Source: JADCRZ01 sp031399065
Lineage (GTDB): Bacteria > Bacteroidota > Bacteroidia > Chitinophagales > Chitinophagaceae
Reading direction: 5' to 3'
Assembly (NCBI GenBank): GCA_031399065.1
Contig: JANNOM010000005.1
Span: forward strand, 1 to 64,000
Length of the DNA: 64,000 nucleotides
This document shows positions 20,765-27,937 of this stretch, piece by piece. The notes under the pieces were generated by a model that had not been told where the DNA came from, did no database searches, and worked only from the letters and a program-made list of their open reading frames with translations. The translations under genes were made by a program, and so were the position numbers. How positions within the stretch are numbered: position 1 is the first letter of the stretch; each line of letters opens with the position of its first letter.

Positions 20765-21079
20765 ATGCTTACTTTGATATTTGTGTTATTGGTTTTTTGT
20801 AATATTCTAATGGCTTTTAATATTATATTAAGAATTAAGATAAATAACCCTAAGGCTTCAAAGCTCAGTTTTATTTCATTGTATAATCTTCGAAGTTTTT
20901 CATTGTTGTATCTCTTTCCAGCATTTAACAAAAAAGACTATAGTGCTGAGCAACGCAGGCATGTAAAGATGGTTAACATTATTTTAATCAGCTTTTATAT
21001 AGCTTTTATTGTATTTGCTATTATAGTTTATATATCTTTCGAAAATGACAATCAGCAGCTATTGTCTAAGCCTCAATAA
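20765..21079 (+). CDS. Small membrane protein, probable immunity partner of the RHS tip
   Basis: This 104-aa protein starts at ATG 20765, eleven bases after the RHS stop. It has two hydrophobic helices (about 2-24 and 64-88) flanked by basic loops. It shares the low-GC composition of the tip-coding end of the RHS gene rather than the GC-rich shell. Gene order (variable tip, then short unrelated ORF) is the standard toxin-immunity arrangement. A membrane immunity protein would fit a tip that acts on membranes or the envelope, but no motif proves it. Confidence 0.65.
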   Translation: MLTLIFVLLVFCNILMAFNIILRIKINNPKASKLSFISLYNLRSFSLLYLFPAFNKKDYSAEQRRHVKMVNIILISFYIAFIVFAIIVYISFENDNQQLLSKPQ

Positions 21080-21138
21080 TTAGTATAGTGGAAAGATGGA
21101 TAACAGTAAGATAATATTAAGCTTACGCTACCAGAAGA

Positions 21139-21195
21139 CATTACTCCATTAAAAAAGCCGCTGGCAACACCAGCGGCTTTTTTAATGGAGTAATG
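21139..21195. terminator. Perfect 26-bp palindrome acting as bidirectional terminator
   Basis: Arms 21139-21164 and 21170-21195 are perfectly complementary around the five-base loop CAACA. The GC core GCCGCTGG is flanked by A6/T6, so it can end transcription in both directions between the convergent immunity gene and XRE gene. The right arm includes the stop codon and last codons of the XRE gene, which is longer symmetry than a terminator needs. Confidence 0.85.
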
Positions 21196-21514
21196 TTTGT
21201 AATTTATTTTTAGCGAAGAAGGCATCCATGAGGGCGAATACGTGAGCTTTATCTTCGGTAGATAATTTTTCCAGGAGGGTGAGCCGTTTAAGGGCTTCGT
21301 TGTCGATGTTCTGGTACTGGGCATCGTTAACCAGGTAGTCGATGGTGACGCTCAGGGCAACGGCTATTTTAGCAGCGACATCGATAGAGGGTTTTATCTC
21401 ATCGCGTTCATATTTACCGATAATATCCCCGGACGTACCGACGGCTTTGCCCAGGTCGGCCTGGGTCATTTTTTTTTGCTTGCGCGCATAGCTTATTTTC
21501 TCTCCGAACGTCAT
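21182..21514 (-). CDS. XRE-family helix-turn-helix regulator
   Basis: A 110-aa protein with a classic Cro/C1-type HTH at about 5-62 (ISYARKQKKMTQADLGKAVG, then DIIGKYERDEIKPS and VAAKIAVALSVTIDYLV). The C-terminal 45 residues are helical, likely for dimerisation. It is divergently transcribed from the SymE-like gene across 144 bp that include the predicted promoter at 21596-21626, so it probably represses the element's operon. The last codons lie inside the terminator palindrome. Confidence 0.9.
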   Translation of the reverse strand: MTFGEKISYARKQKKMTQADLGKAVGTSGDIIGKYERDEIKPSIDVAAKIAVALSVTIDYLVNDAQYQNIDNEALKRLTLLEKLSTEDKAHVFALMDAFFAKNKLQTLLH

Positions 21515-21595
21515 GATCTATCTTATTTATGAGCTAAAAATGCTTGTACAGGCAAATTTATGTGAATAAAAGGTTAGAATCAATACCAATAACAC

Positions 21596-21626
21596 TTGTT
21601 CAAATGAGAATGATAGATTAGTTTTG
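21596..21626 (+). promoter_or_regulatory. Bacteroidota-type promoter of the SymE-primase-recombinase operon
   Basis: TTG at 21596-21598 and TAGTTTTG at 21619-21626 are separated by 20 bp, matching the -33 TTG / -7 TAnnTTTG consensus. Transcription would start near 21633. This excludes the GTG at 21626 as start of the SymE-like gene and supports ATG 21659. Confidence 0.65.
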
Positions 21627-21658
21627 TGAATGATTTATCAGATTTAAAATTTATCCAC

Positions 21659-21886
21659 ATGACTAACAAAAGTATCCGGCAGGTAAAACTGCATAGTAAG
21701 TTCCGGCTCTCGGAGCGGGGCTGGACAAAGGCCGAAAGCATGGGCCAGGTAGTACCGTGGCTGAATGTAAGCGGCCGGTGGCTCGATCAGGCGGGCTTCC
21801 ATGCCGGCAGCCAGGTTCAGATCGAAGTAAAACAGAACCAGTTAATCATTAAAAAGGTAACAGGGCATGGAACTCACCGCGCTTAA
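21659..21886 (+). CDS. SymE-like (type I toxin family) protein
   Basis: The 75-aa protein starts at ATG 21659, chosen because the alternative GTG at 21626 falls within the predicted -7 box. It matches the SymE pattern: an RQVKLHSKF strand, then VPWLNVSGRWLDQAGF and a swapped-hairpin AbrB-like end (GSQVQIEVKQNQLIIKKV). In E. coli SymE is an SOS-linked RNA-associated toxin; Bacteroidota homologues often ride on mobile elements, where their role is unclear. It overlaps the primase gene by 20 bp, so translation is probably coupled. No antisense RNA is recognisable. Confidence 0.75.
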   Translation: MTNKSIRQVKLHSKFRLSERGWTKAESMGQVVPWLNVSGRWLDQAGFHAGSQVQIEVKQNQLIIKKVTGHGTHRA

Positions 21887-24641
21887 AGAGCAGTTGACGC
21901 TGGCGCAGGTGCTGCGGTATTACGGGTTAAAGCCGGACAAGCACCTGCGTTTGCACTGCCCCTTTCATGAAGACAAGACCCCGAGTATGCAGGTATATTA
22001 TAAAACGCATACGGCGTATTGCTTCAGCAGCCACTGCACCACGCATGGTAAGGCCATAGACGTCATCGACTTTGTGATGTACAAGGAGAACTGCAGCAAG
22101 CATGAAGCGATATTAAAATGCCAGGCAATGATACAAGGGACTATCATCCATCCACCCATAGAAGTGCTTACCCACACGGCGATACTGACCAAGATGTTTA
22201 CCTATTTTAAAAATGCGGTGCATAATAGCAAGCCGGCGCAGGATTATATAAAAGGTCGTGGCCTCGATCCGTTACTATTGGACATTGGTTATAACACGGG
22301 GCAGTTCCATCACGGAGCCAGAAAAGACGAAGTATTAATAAAAAGCTGTTTGCAGGTAGGTTTATTATCTAACCATGACAGATTAGGCAGGACGGGCGAG
22401 ATCAGTTACAAGCCGTTCGCGAAGTATGGGATCGTGTTTGCGTTACGCAATGCATCGAACCAGGTGAGCGGCTTGTACTTCCGGAGTACGATCAATGAGG
22501 ACAGTTCCAAACACTTTTATCTGAAGGACAGTGAAGGCCTGTACCCTGGCTATCCGGACGGGGCCACGCAGCGATTGATCCTTACCGAAGCGATCATCGA
22601 TGCAGCTTCGTTACTCCAGGTGAAGGAAGTTACCAGCCAGTGCAGCGTACTGGCTGCTTACGGTACGAACCGGTTAACACCAGAACATATACAAGCGATC
22701 ACCGCGTTAAAAGACCTACAGGAAATCATCTTTGCCTTTGATGGGGATGAGGCCGGGAATAGTGCCGCTAAAAAGTATGCCGATCAACTGAAAGCACTGT
22801 TACCAGGCATTAGTATCACTACCCTCCAACTGCCATCCGGTGAAGATGTCAACAGCGTAGCGGTCACCCATGATAGTACGATCTTCCCGCACTTACTGGC
22901 CACCCGTACCGATATTTTTACGGATGCCTCTTTTATTTTTTCATCTGCATCCATGAGCCCTGGCGGGTTTCTTTCATCTGAAAAAAAAGATACTGAAGCA
23001 ACCACCATCTTTGCTACTACTCCCACGAAAGCGTTGGTAGCGAAATTAGTAATAGAAAGTTCCGTTGAAACAAAAAAGTCGGTTGTAAAGCCCTCTCCAT
23101 TAGATACGACGAACCCGTATAAGATCCGCTACAGCAGTGAGACGGCGCATTATTACGTGCAGGGGGGCCTGCCAAAATCTACCGACAGTATGAAGGTGAT
23201 GCTGGTGATCGAAAGCAACACCACGGCACTCAAAGCCCGTAACAAAATCGACCTGTATGAGGACAAGCCCGTAGAACGTTTATGTAAAGAAGTGGCCGAG
23301 AAGTTGTCTTTGCGTAAAGACCTGCTGGAAGCCGACCTGTATCAGTTAACGGAATTGCTCGACCAGCACCGGGAGCAGGCTCCGGAAGAGCGGGGTGCAA
23401 CCCCGCAGCTTCCGATCCTGACGGTGAAGGAACGGCAGGAAGGGGAACGCTTTGCCAAACAGCCGAAGTTAATCAAGCGGTTGAACGAGTTATTAGGCAG
23501 TGCCGGCATTGTAGGGGAAGAAAGGAGCCGGATCTTTTTACTGCTGATCGCCATCAGCCATAAGATGCCGGAACCCTTACACGCATTGATCCAGGGCAGC
23601 AGCGGCAGCGGTAAGACAAGATTATTAAAACAGGTAACGGACTGTATGCCGCCAGAGAGCGTAACGAAGCTGACCAGACTTAGCGACAAGGTATTATACA
23701 ACTACCCGGAGCGGTACTTTATGAACCGGCTGCTCTGCCTGGAAGACATCGACGGCCTGAGTGAAGAAGCGGAGTTTGCTTTTAGAGAGCTGCAAAGCAA
23801 CGGGGAGTTAAACAGTGCGACCAGCATCAAGCTGGATAACGGCCAGATCACCAGCGGCCAGAAAACGGTGAAGGGGCCTATTGCCAGCCTGGCCTGTACG
23901 ACGCGCGGTGAGTGGTACGAGGACAATATGAGCCGGGTGTTTTTAATCGCGGTCGATGAATCTGCGGAGCAAACCAGGCGCATTATCACGTACCAGAATC
24001 AGAAAGCAGCGGGACTCATCGACCACCGAAAAGAACAGGAAGTAAAAGCCTTTATCCAACGCCTGGTGCGGTTATTACAACCGTACGAAGTGATCAACCC
24101 GTATGCGGGCCAGTTGCACCTGCCGGAAGCAGCGCATAAAATACGGCGGCTCAATGACCTGTTCCAGCACTTCATTAAAATGATCACGATCCTGCACCAG
24201 TACCAGCGTAAAAAAGATGATCGGCAGCGACTGATTACGGAGCTGGACGATGTGGCCCTGGCCATCCATATTATGTTCGAGAGCATTGTGTTAAAGGTGG
24301 ATGAACTGGATGGGTCGCTGCGGCAGTTCTTTGAGCAGCTAAAAACGTTCGTGCAGCAAAAAGGCCGTAGCCATGCGTTCACGCGCTTCGAGATCAAGGA
24401 AGCTACCGGAGTAGGCAAGACCCAGCAGCATCATTATATGAATCAGTTGGTAGCCCTGGAATACCTGCAGCAAAGTGGCTTTGCCAACAGAGGCTATACG
24501 TATAAAATCGTACGCTGGGATAACTACACGGCCTTGAAAGAAACCATCCAGCGTGACCTGCTGCATCAACTGGAAGCATTAAAAACCGAACACCCGCGAA
24601 CGCCAGACCGAACACCAGCCTCCGCTGCCACAGCGGGTTAG
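21867..24641 (+). CDS. Primase-helicase-like replication protein (CHC2 zinc finger, Toprim, P-loop ATPase)
   Basis: A 924-aa protein. The N-terminal CHC2 zinc finger (about 28-62) shows LHCPFHEDKTPSM and CFSSHC, the DnaG-type DNA-binding module. A Toprim domain follows with the acidic Glu in LILTEAIIDA (about 237) and the DGDEAG motif (about 292). A basic linker leads to a P-loop ATPase: Walker A GSSGSGKTRLL (about 580) and Walker B LLCLEDIDG (about 625). The C-terminus (about 830-900) looks like a winged helix. The layout fits a primase-helicase of an autonomously replicating element or phage. It overlaps the SymE-like gene and is followed by recombinases 79 bp later, across nested hairpins. 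Confidence 0.85.
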   Translation: MELTALKEQLTLAQVLRYYGLKPDKHLRLHCPFHEDKTPSMQVYYKTHTAYCFSSHCTTHGKAIDVIDFVMYKENCSKHEAILKCQAMIQGTIIHPPIEVLTHTAILTKMFTYFKNAVHNSKPAQDYIKGRGLDPLLLDIGYNTGQFHHGARKDEVLIKSCLQVGLLSNHDRLGRTGEISYKPFAKYGIVFALRNASNQVSGLYFRSTINEDSSKHFYLKDSEGLYPGYPDGATQRLILTEAIIDAASLLQVKEVTSQCSVLAAYGTNRLTPEHIQAITALKDLQEIIFAFDGDEAGNSAAKKYADQLKALLPGISITTLQLPSGEDVNSVAVTHDSTIFPHLLATRTDIFTDASFIFSSASMSPGGFLSSEKKDTEATTIFATTPTKALVAKLVIESSVETKKSVVKPSPLDTTNPYKIRYSSETAHYYVQGGLPKSTDSMKVMLVIESNTTALKARNKIDLYEDKPVERLCKEVAEKLSLRKDLLEADLYQLTELLDQHREQAPEERGATPQLPILTVKERQEGERFAKQPKLIKRLNELLGSAGIVGEERSRIFLLLIAISHKMPEPLHALIQGSSGSGKTRLLKQVTDCMPPESVTKLTRLSDKVLYNYPERYFMNRLLCLEDIDGLSEEAEFAFRELQSNGELNSATSIKLDNGQITSGQKTVKGPIASLACTTRGEWYEDNMSRVFLIAVDESAEQTRRIITYQNQKAAGLIDHRKEQEVKAFIQRLVRLLQPYEVINPYAGQLHLPEAAHKIRRLNDLFQHFIKMITILHQYQRKKDDRQRLITELDDVALAIHIMFESIVLKVDELDGSLRQFFEQLKTFVQQKGRSHAFTRFEIKEATGVGKTQQHHYMNQLVALEYLQQSGFANRGYTYKIVRWDNYTALKETIQRDLLHQLEALKTEHPRTPDRTPASAATAG

Positions 24642-24666
24642 ACCCCAAAAACGGGCTGGCGTTCGG
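24608..24666. repeat. Nested inverted repeats over the primase stop codon
   Basis: Outer arms 24608-24620 (CCGAACACCAGCC) and 24654-24666 (GGCTGGCGTTCGG) pair at 12 of 13 positions. Inside, CCGCTG (24622-24627) and CAGCGG (24631-24636) pair perfectly. The primase TAG (24639-24641) sits in the loop region and no U-tract follows, so it is not a plain terminator. It might attenuate or process the operon transcript, or serve as a recombinase site. Confidence 0.55.
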
Positions 24667-24720
24667 TGTTCGGCGGATCCATGCAAGGCCCTTTATTTTT
24701 ACACCTACGACACTGCTGTT

Positions 24721-25587
24721 ATGACGACGATCCTGCACGCGTTCAAATTATATTTATACCAGGTGGGTTATAGTACCGGCACGCAAGCGATGCTGCCGGC
24801 TTGTGTAGGCGAGTTCCTGGAACAGCAGCATATTAAAGACATCAGCCAGGTGGAACAGGTGCAGGTAAAAGTGTTCTATACCTGGTTGCACGAGCGGCCG
24901 TTAAAGCGGGGCAATGGTGGCTTGAGCGAAAGGATGATCCATCATTACGTGTATGCCCTGCAAACATTTTTTAGCTGGCTGGAAGTGACGGGGCAAATTA
25001 GTTATAACCCGATCAGCGGCCTGAAGTTCAAACGGGCAACCGGCAATACCCGGCAGCCCCTTACTACTACGCAGATACAGCAACTATTTACGGTGGCTAC
25101 TACTTGTAAAGAGATCGCTTTACTGCATTTATTTTATAGCTGCGGGCTTCGGTGTAGTGAGGGTGAAGCGCTCAATACCGGCGATATCCATTATAAAAAA
25201 CGATTGTTGTATGTACGGGCGGGTAAAGGCACTAAACGGCGCGTGGTGCCGATCACGGATAAGGTGGCCAAGGACCTGGAAACGTACTATCTACAGGACC
25301 GGTGCAGTGGACAGGTGAAGCGGGTGAAGGAGGAAGAGGCGTATATGCTTAATAAAGGCGGCTACCGGATGAAGGGCAATCAATATAACAGACTCTTAAA
25401 AGAACTGACCGGCAAAGCCGGTATCGATCATGAAGTGAGCCTGCACCATCTGCGCCATAGTATTGCCACGCATTTATTACAAGGCGGTATGTCCATGGAA
25501 AAGGTGCGTATTTTTTTAGGGCATAGCTGCATAGACACGACCCGTATTTATGCTAAACCGGACATGAATCAACTTAAATTATTATGA
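24721..25587 (+). CDS. Tyrosine recombinase (XerC/D-type), catalytic set complete
   Basis: A 288-aa protein. The N-terminal SAM-like core-binding domain (about 5-95) precedes the catalytic domain with Arg in SCGLRCSEGEAL (about 145), the beta-hairpin Lys in AGKGTKRRVVPI (about 168), HHLRHSIATHLL (about 240), GHSCID (about 262) and the nucleophile Tyr in TTRIYAKP (about 276). All expected residues are present. Length is typical of XerC/D. Its last four bases overlap the start of the second recombinase (ATGA), so the two are translationally coupled and probably act together. Confidence 0.92.
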   Translation: MTTILHAFKLYLYQVGYSTGTQAMLPACVGEFLEQQHIKDISQVEQVQVKVFYTWLHERPLKRGNGGLSERMIHHYVYALQTFFSWLEVTGQISYNPISGLKFKRATGNTRQPLTTTQIQQLFTVATTCKEIALLHLFYSCGLRCSEGEALNTGDIHYKKRLLYVRAGKGTKRRVVPITDKVAKDLETYYLQDRCSGQVKRVKEEEAYMLNKGGYRMKGNQYNRLLKELTGKAGIDHEVSLHHLRHSIATHLLQGGMSMEKVRIFLGHSCIDTTRIYAKPDMNQLKLL

Positions 25588-26429
25588 CACTGAAAGAGTA
25601 CTTACAACAGCATTACACGAAAGACACCACGAAAGTCTATCTGCTGGAAATTAATAACTACCTAACTAATTATCCGGCGGCTCCGGTGGCGGTCTATAAG
25701 GATGTGGTGCATTACGTAGGGATACTGCGAACGAGGTATAGTAATGCTTCTACCTTAAACCGGATCCTTTGCAGCATCAAGGCCTATTATGATTATGTAT
25801 GCCACACCGGGCAGCGGGATGATAATCCCGCCCGGTCGATCCGGCTACGTGATCCCCGTAGCCGTGATATCCAATTACAGGATTTATTTACACCGGCAGA
25901 ACTGGAAGAGCTGTTGCCCCGTAAAGAGCGCTATAACGGGCTTGCAGCGCGCAATAAAGTGTTAATCAGCTTACTGATCTACCAGGCACTTACCCCGTCA
26001 GAAATGGCTGCTATTACCATATGTTGCATTAACCTGGAAATGGGTATCATCACGGTGGGTAAACGCAATCTGTCGTTAAAGCCTAACCAGGTGTTGTTAT
26101 TTTATGAGTACATCCGGGATATACGGCCAACCTTATTACAAGCTGCTAAAAGTGAAAAGCTGTTGATCGGTATCCGGGGAACGGCTATGCCAGCGGAAGA
26201 TATTACCAAACATATCAAGCGCAGTTATAAAGGGCGGTATCCAGGCAGAACAGTCAGTGCGCAAACGATCCGCCAGAGTGTGATCGCTAATTTACTAAAG
26301 CAGGGCCATGACATCAGCCTGGTGCAGCACTTTGCAGGCCATGCGTATCCTTCCAGTACCGAGCGGTATAAGCAGGATGACGTAGATACCTTACAGGCCG
26401 CGGTGAATCGATATCATCCTTTTGGATAA
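25584..26429 (+). CDS. Second tyrosine recombinase-like protein with a substituted catalytic Arg
   Basis: A 281-aa protein with the same fold pattern as its neighbour. The N-terminal SAM-like domain is followed by a catalytic domain in which the first box reads YQALTPSEMAAI, with Thr where Arg-I is expected. The second box reads QTIRQSVIANLL (Gln in place of the usual His, Arg-II kept), then AGHAYP and the Tyr in STERYKQ. Loss of Arg-I usually abolishes strand cleavage, so it may be an architectural or regulatory partner of the upstream enzyme, as in multi-recombinase transposons. The last statement is inference. Confidence 0.88.
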   Translation: MTLKEYLQQHYTKDTTKVYLLEINNYLTNYPAAPVAVYKDVVHYVGILRTRYSNASTLNRILCSIKAYYDYVCHTGQRDDNPARSIRLRDPRSRDIQLQDLFTPAELEELLPRKERYNGLAARNKVLISLLIYQALTPSEMAAITICCINLEMGIITVGKRNLSLKPNQVLLFYEYIRDIRPTLLQAAKSEKLLIGIRGTAMPAEDITKHIKRSYKGRYPGRTVSAQTIRQSVIANLLKQGHDISLVQHFAGHAYPSSTERYKQDDVDTLQAAVNRYHPFG

Positions 26430-26459
26430 GTAATTATATTTACAAAATAAACAACGGTC

Positions 26460-26999
26460 ATGGCAAAGAAGGAATTACAGGCGTTGGTAGTAGAGCAAAA
26501 AATATTAAGCCGTATATATGTGGTACGGGGAGAGAAAGTACTATTGGATGCAGACCTGGCAGAAATGTATCAGGTAGAAACCAAACAGTTGAAAAGACAG
26601 GTAAAGCGCAATATAGACAGGTTCCCCAAAGATTTTATGTTTACACTTACCGCAAAAGAATATGAAAACTTGAGGAGCCAATTTGGTACCTCAAGTTGGG
26701 GAGGTACCCGATATATGCCGATGGCTTTTACCGAACAAGGAGTGGCTATGTTATCGAGTGTTTTAAATAGTAAGACAGCTATAGAGGTAAATATCAGGAT
26801 CATACGGGTATTTACCAAGTTGAGGGAGTATGCGCTCACTCATAAAGAAATATTATTACAGTTATCCAAACTGGAAAAAGAGGTAAAGGGTAATAGTAAA
26901 GACATCGAGAATATCTTCCTGGTGTTAAAAGAACTGATTGAAAAACAAAGCACCCCTGTACCTCCCCGCAATAGAATAGGCTTTAAGCAGCATGATTAA
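26460..26999 (+). CDS. ORF6N domain protein
   Basis: A 179-aa protein whose N-terminal 100 residues match the ORF6N DNA-binding module (VVRGEKVLLDADLAEMYQVETKQLKRQVKRN as the pattern at about 18-50, then RFPKDFMF and YMPMAFTEQGVAMLSSVL). ORF6N proteins are common on phages and conjugative or integrative elements. The C-terminal 60 residues form a probable coiled coil (LLQLSKLEKEVKGNSKDIEN). It lies 30 bp after the recombinase pair and is the last gene before the non-coding GC-rich tail; probably an element regulator. Confidence 0.9.
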   Translation: MAKKELQALVVEQKILSRIYVVRGEKVLLDADLAEMYQVETKQLKRQVKRNIDRFPKDFMFTLTAKEYENLRSQFGTSSWGGTRYMPMAFTEQGVAMLSSVLNSKTAIEVNIRIIRVFTKLREYALTHKEILLQLSKLEKEVKGNSKDIENIFLVLKELIEKQSTPVPPRNRIGFKQHD

Positions 27000-27143
27000 A
27001 AGCCTGGCTTCCGTATAATCCTCCACAGAAGAATAGATCCGCGCCTGCTGCCTGAGTCCGGGCGTGGTTGTCTGTGCAGCACCCAGGCCCACGCACCGCG
27101 CGGCGAAGGCTTGCCACGCACAAAGCCAACGCACACCAGCCTT

Positions 27144-27277
27144 CCCAGTGGGGTGGTCTACATTAACATAATGTGCCCTTATGGTATTTTTTCTCCCCTG
27201 CTTATGCCCTGCGGGACATGCCCACGCACGAAAAAAATCCCATAAGCACATTATGTTAAGTATCCCACCCCACTGGG
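27144..27277. repeat. Long imperfect inverted repeat, arms about 47-50 bp
   Basis: Left arm about 27144-27193 and right arm about 27231-27277 are complementary except for a few mismatches and one- to two-base bulges. The outermost CCCAGTGGGGTGG and the central TTAACATAATGTG pair fully. The loop is about 37 bases and GC-rich. No coding function is seen. Possible roles are a single-strand replication origin for the nearby primase, a recombination site, or a remnant miniature element. Confidence 0.75.
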
Positions 27278-27566
27278 CGGCCACGGGCAAGCCCGCACAC
27301 AGCACCCACGCCCTTGCCCGTACCCGCGCCGCGCTGCCCCGCCCACAGAGAAGCGGTGTGGCGAAGCCACGGGTCGGTTGATATGCTGTCCGCTTCGCTA
27401 TACAGCCAAGCCTGCGGCAGCAAGGTATGCTTCGCATGAATATGTAGTGGGTAGGAATGCTTGTCCTTTTATATACCCCTTGCCGTATCGCAAATGGGCC
27501 ATAGAACAGGCCTGCCGCAGCCGATCAGCAGTAGTGCAGGGCCGGGCAGTAGAACCGGCTTTGGCG

Positions 27567-27682
27567 CATCACTGCGGGTAGAGGTGATGCAGCAGCAGTA
27601 GTAGGGAACATGGGCAGTGGAATAAATCCCGGCATCGGGAAGTTAATCAGCAGCAGTAACATCACCTCTACCCGCAGTGATG
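27567..27682. repeat. Perfect 23-bp inverted repeat around a 70-bp spacer
   Basis: Arms 27567-27589 and 27660-27682 are exact reverse complements (core GCGGGTAGAGG). Within the spacer, just inside each arm, CAGCAGCAGTA occurs in direct orientation (27590 and about 27646). Perfect conservation in non-coding DNA suggests a functional site, for example for the two upstream tyrosine recombinases, or a recent duplication. Confidence 0.75.
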
Positions 27683-27714
27683 TTTTAAATACAGTTCTGA
27701 GGTATAAAAGCAGC

Positions 27715-27743
27715 CGGGGGCTACCGCCCCCGCCCACTTTTTT
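27715..27743 (+). terminator. Terminator before the first orphan RHS tip
   Basis: CGGGGGC (27715-27721) pairs with GCCCCCG (27726-27732) around a four-base loop. The stem is followed by CCCAC and TTTTTT. It would stop transcription from the recombinase element before the silent RHS cassettes. Confidence 0.7.
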
Positions 27744-27839
27744 CTTTCATCTGAAAAGTTCATTTGAAAAGAAAAAGGGATTATCTTGAGGCAGGTAGGA
27801 GCAGTTCTTTGAAGCGGGTAAAAAAGGGATGCGGGGGTC

Positions 27840-27937
27840 TATCGTTATGGGTTTAATGGGAAGGAAAACGACAATGACGTGAAAGGAGAGGGGAATCAGC
27901 AGGACTATGGAATGCGAATTTATGATCCAAGGTTAGG
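27840..27937 (+). repeat. RHS-core direct repeat, copy 1 (cassette 1)
   Basis: A 98-bp segment encoding the end of an RHS core (YRYGFNGKENDNDVKGEG onward) is identical at 97 of 98 positions to 29019-29116. It aligns in protein with the core of the intact RHS gene at 19935-20032 but is clearly diverged from it. Similarity starts abruptly at the TAT codon, marking the cassette edge. Confidence 0.9.

Larger units (their letters stand above)
21100..27838. mobile_element. Primase / twin tyrosine-recombinase element inserted in the RHS tip array
   Basis: The unit lies exactly between the immunity gene of the expressed RHS tip (ends 21,079) and the first orphan tip (core repeat at 27,840). It comprises a divergent XRE regulator, a SymE-like gene, a primase-helicase, two overlapping tyrosine recombinases, an ORF6N protein, and an 840-bp GC-rich tail with large inverted repeats. 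Its base composition is clearly richer in GC than the AT-rich tips on either side. The ends are not precisely defined; no obvious target-site duplication was seen. Co-mobility is inference from gene content and context. Confidence 0.45.
27000..27839. other. GC-rich non-coding tail of the recombinase element
   Basis: About 840 bp with no convincing gene. Longer open frames here look like by-products of high GC content and lack family resemblance. The stretch contains a ~48-bp-arm imperfect inverted repeat (27144-27277), a perfect 23-bp inverted repeat (27567/27660) and a terminator (27715). Such a tail could hold replication or recombination sites of the element. Confidence 0.55.

Noticed and set aside
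21659..24641. SymE-primase overlap as part of a retron or DGR
   Set aside because: No reverse transcriptase motif (YxDD) occurs in the window; the large protein is a primase by its zinc finger and Toprim motifs.
26925..27437. A 170-codon minus-strand frame over the GC-rich tail
   Set aside because: It is dominated by Arg/Ala/Gly/Trp, crosses the long hairpin, and overlaps the 3' end of the ORF6N gene; composition is that of a GC-rich by-product, not a protein.
27144..27682. CRISPR array or integron attC array
   Set aside because: There are inverted repeats but no regular series of direct repeats with spacers, no cas genes, and no attC-like consensus.
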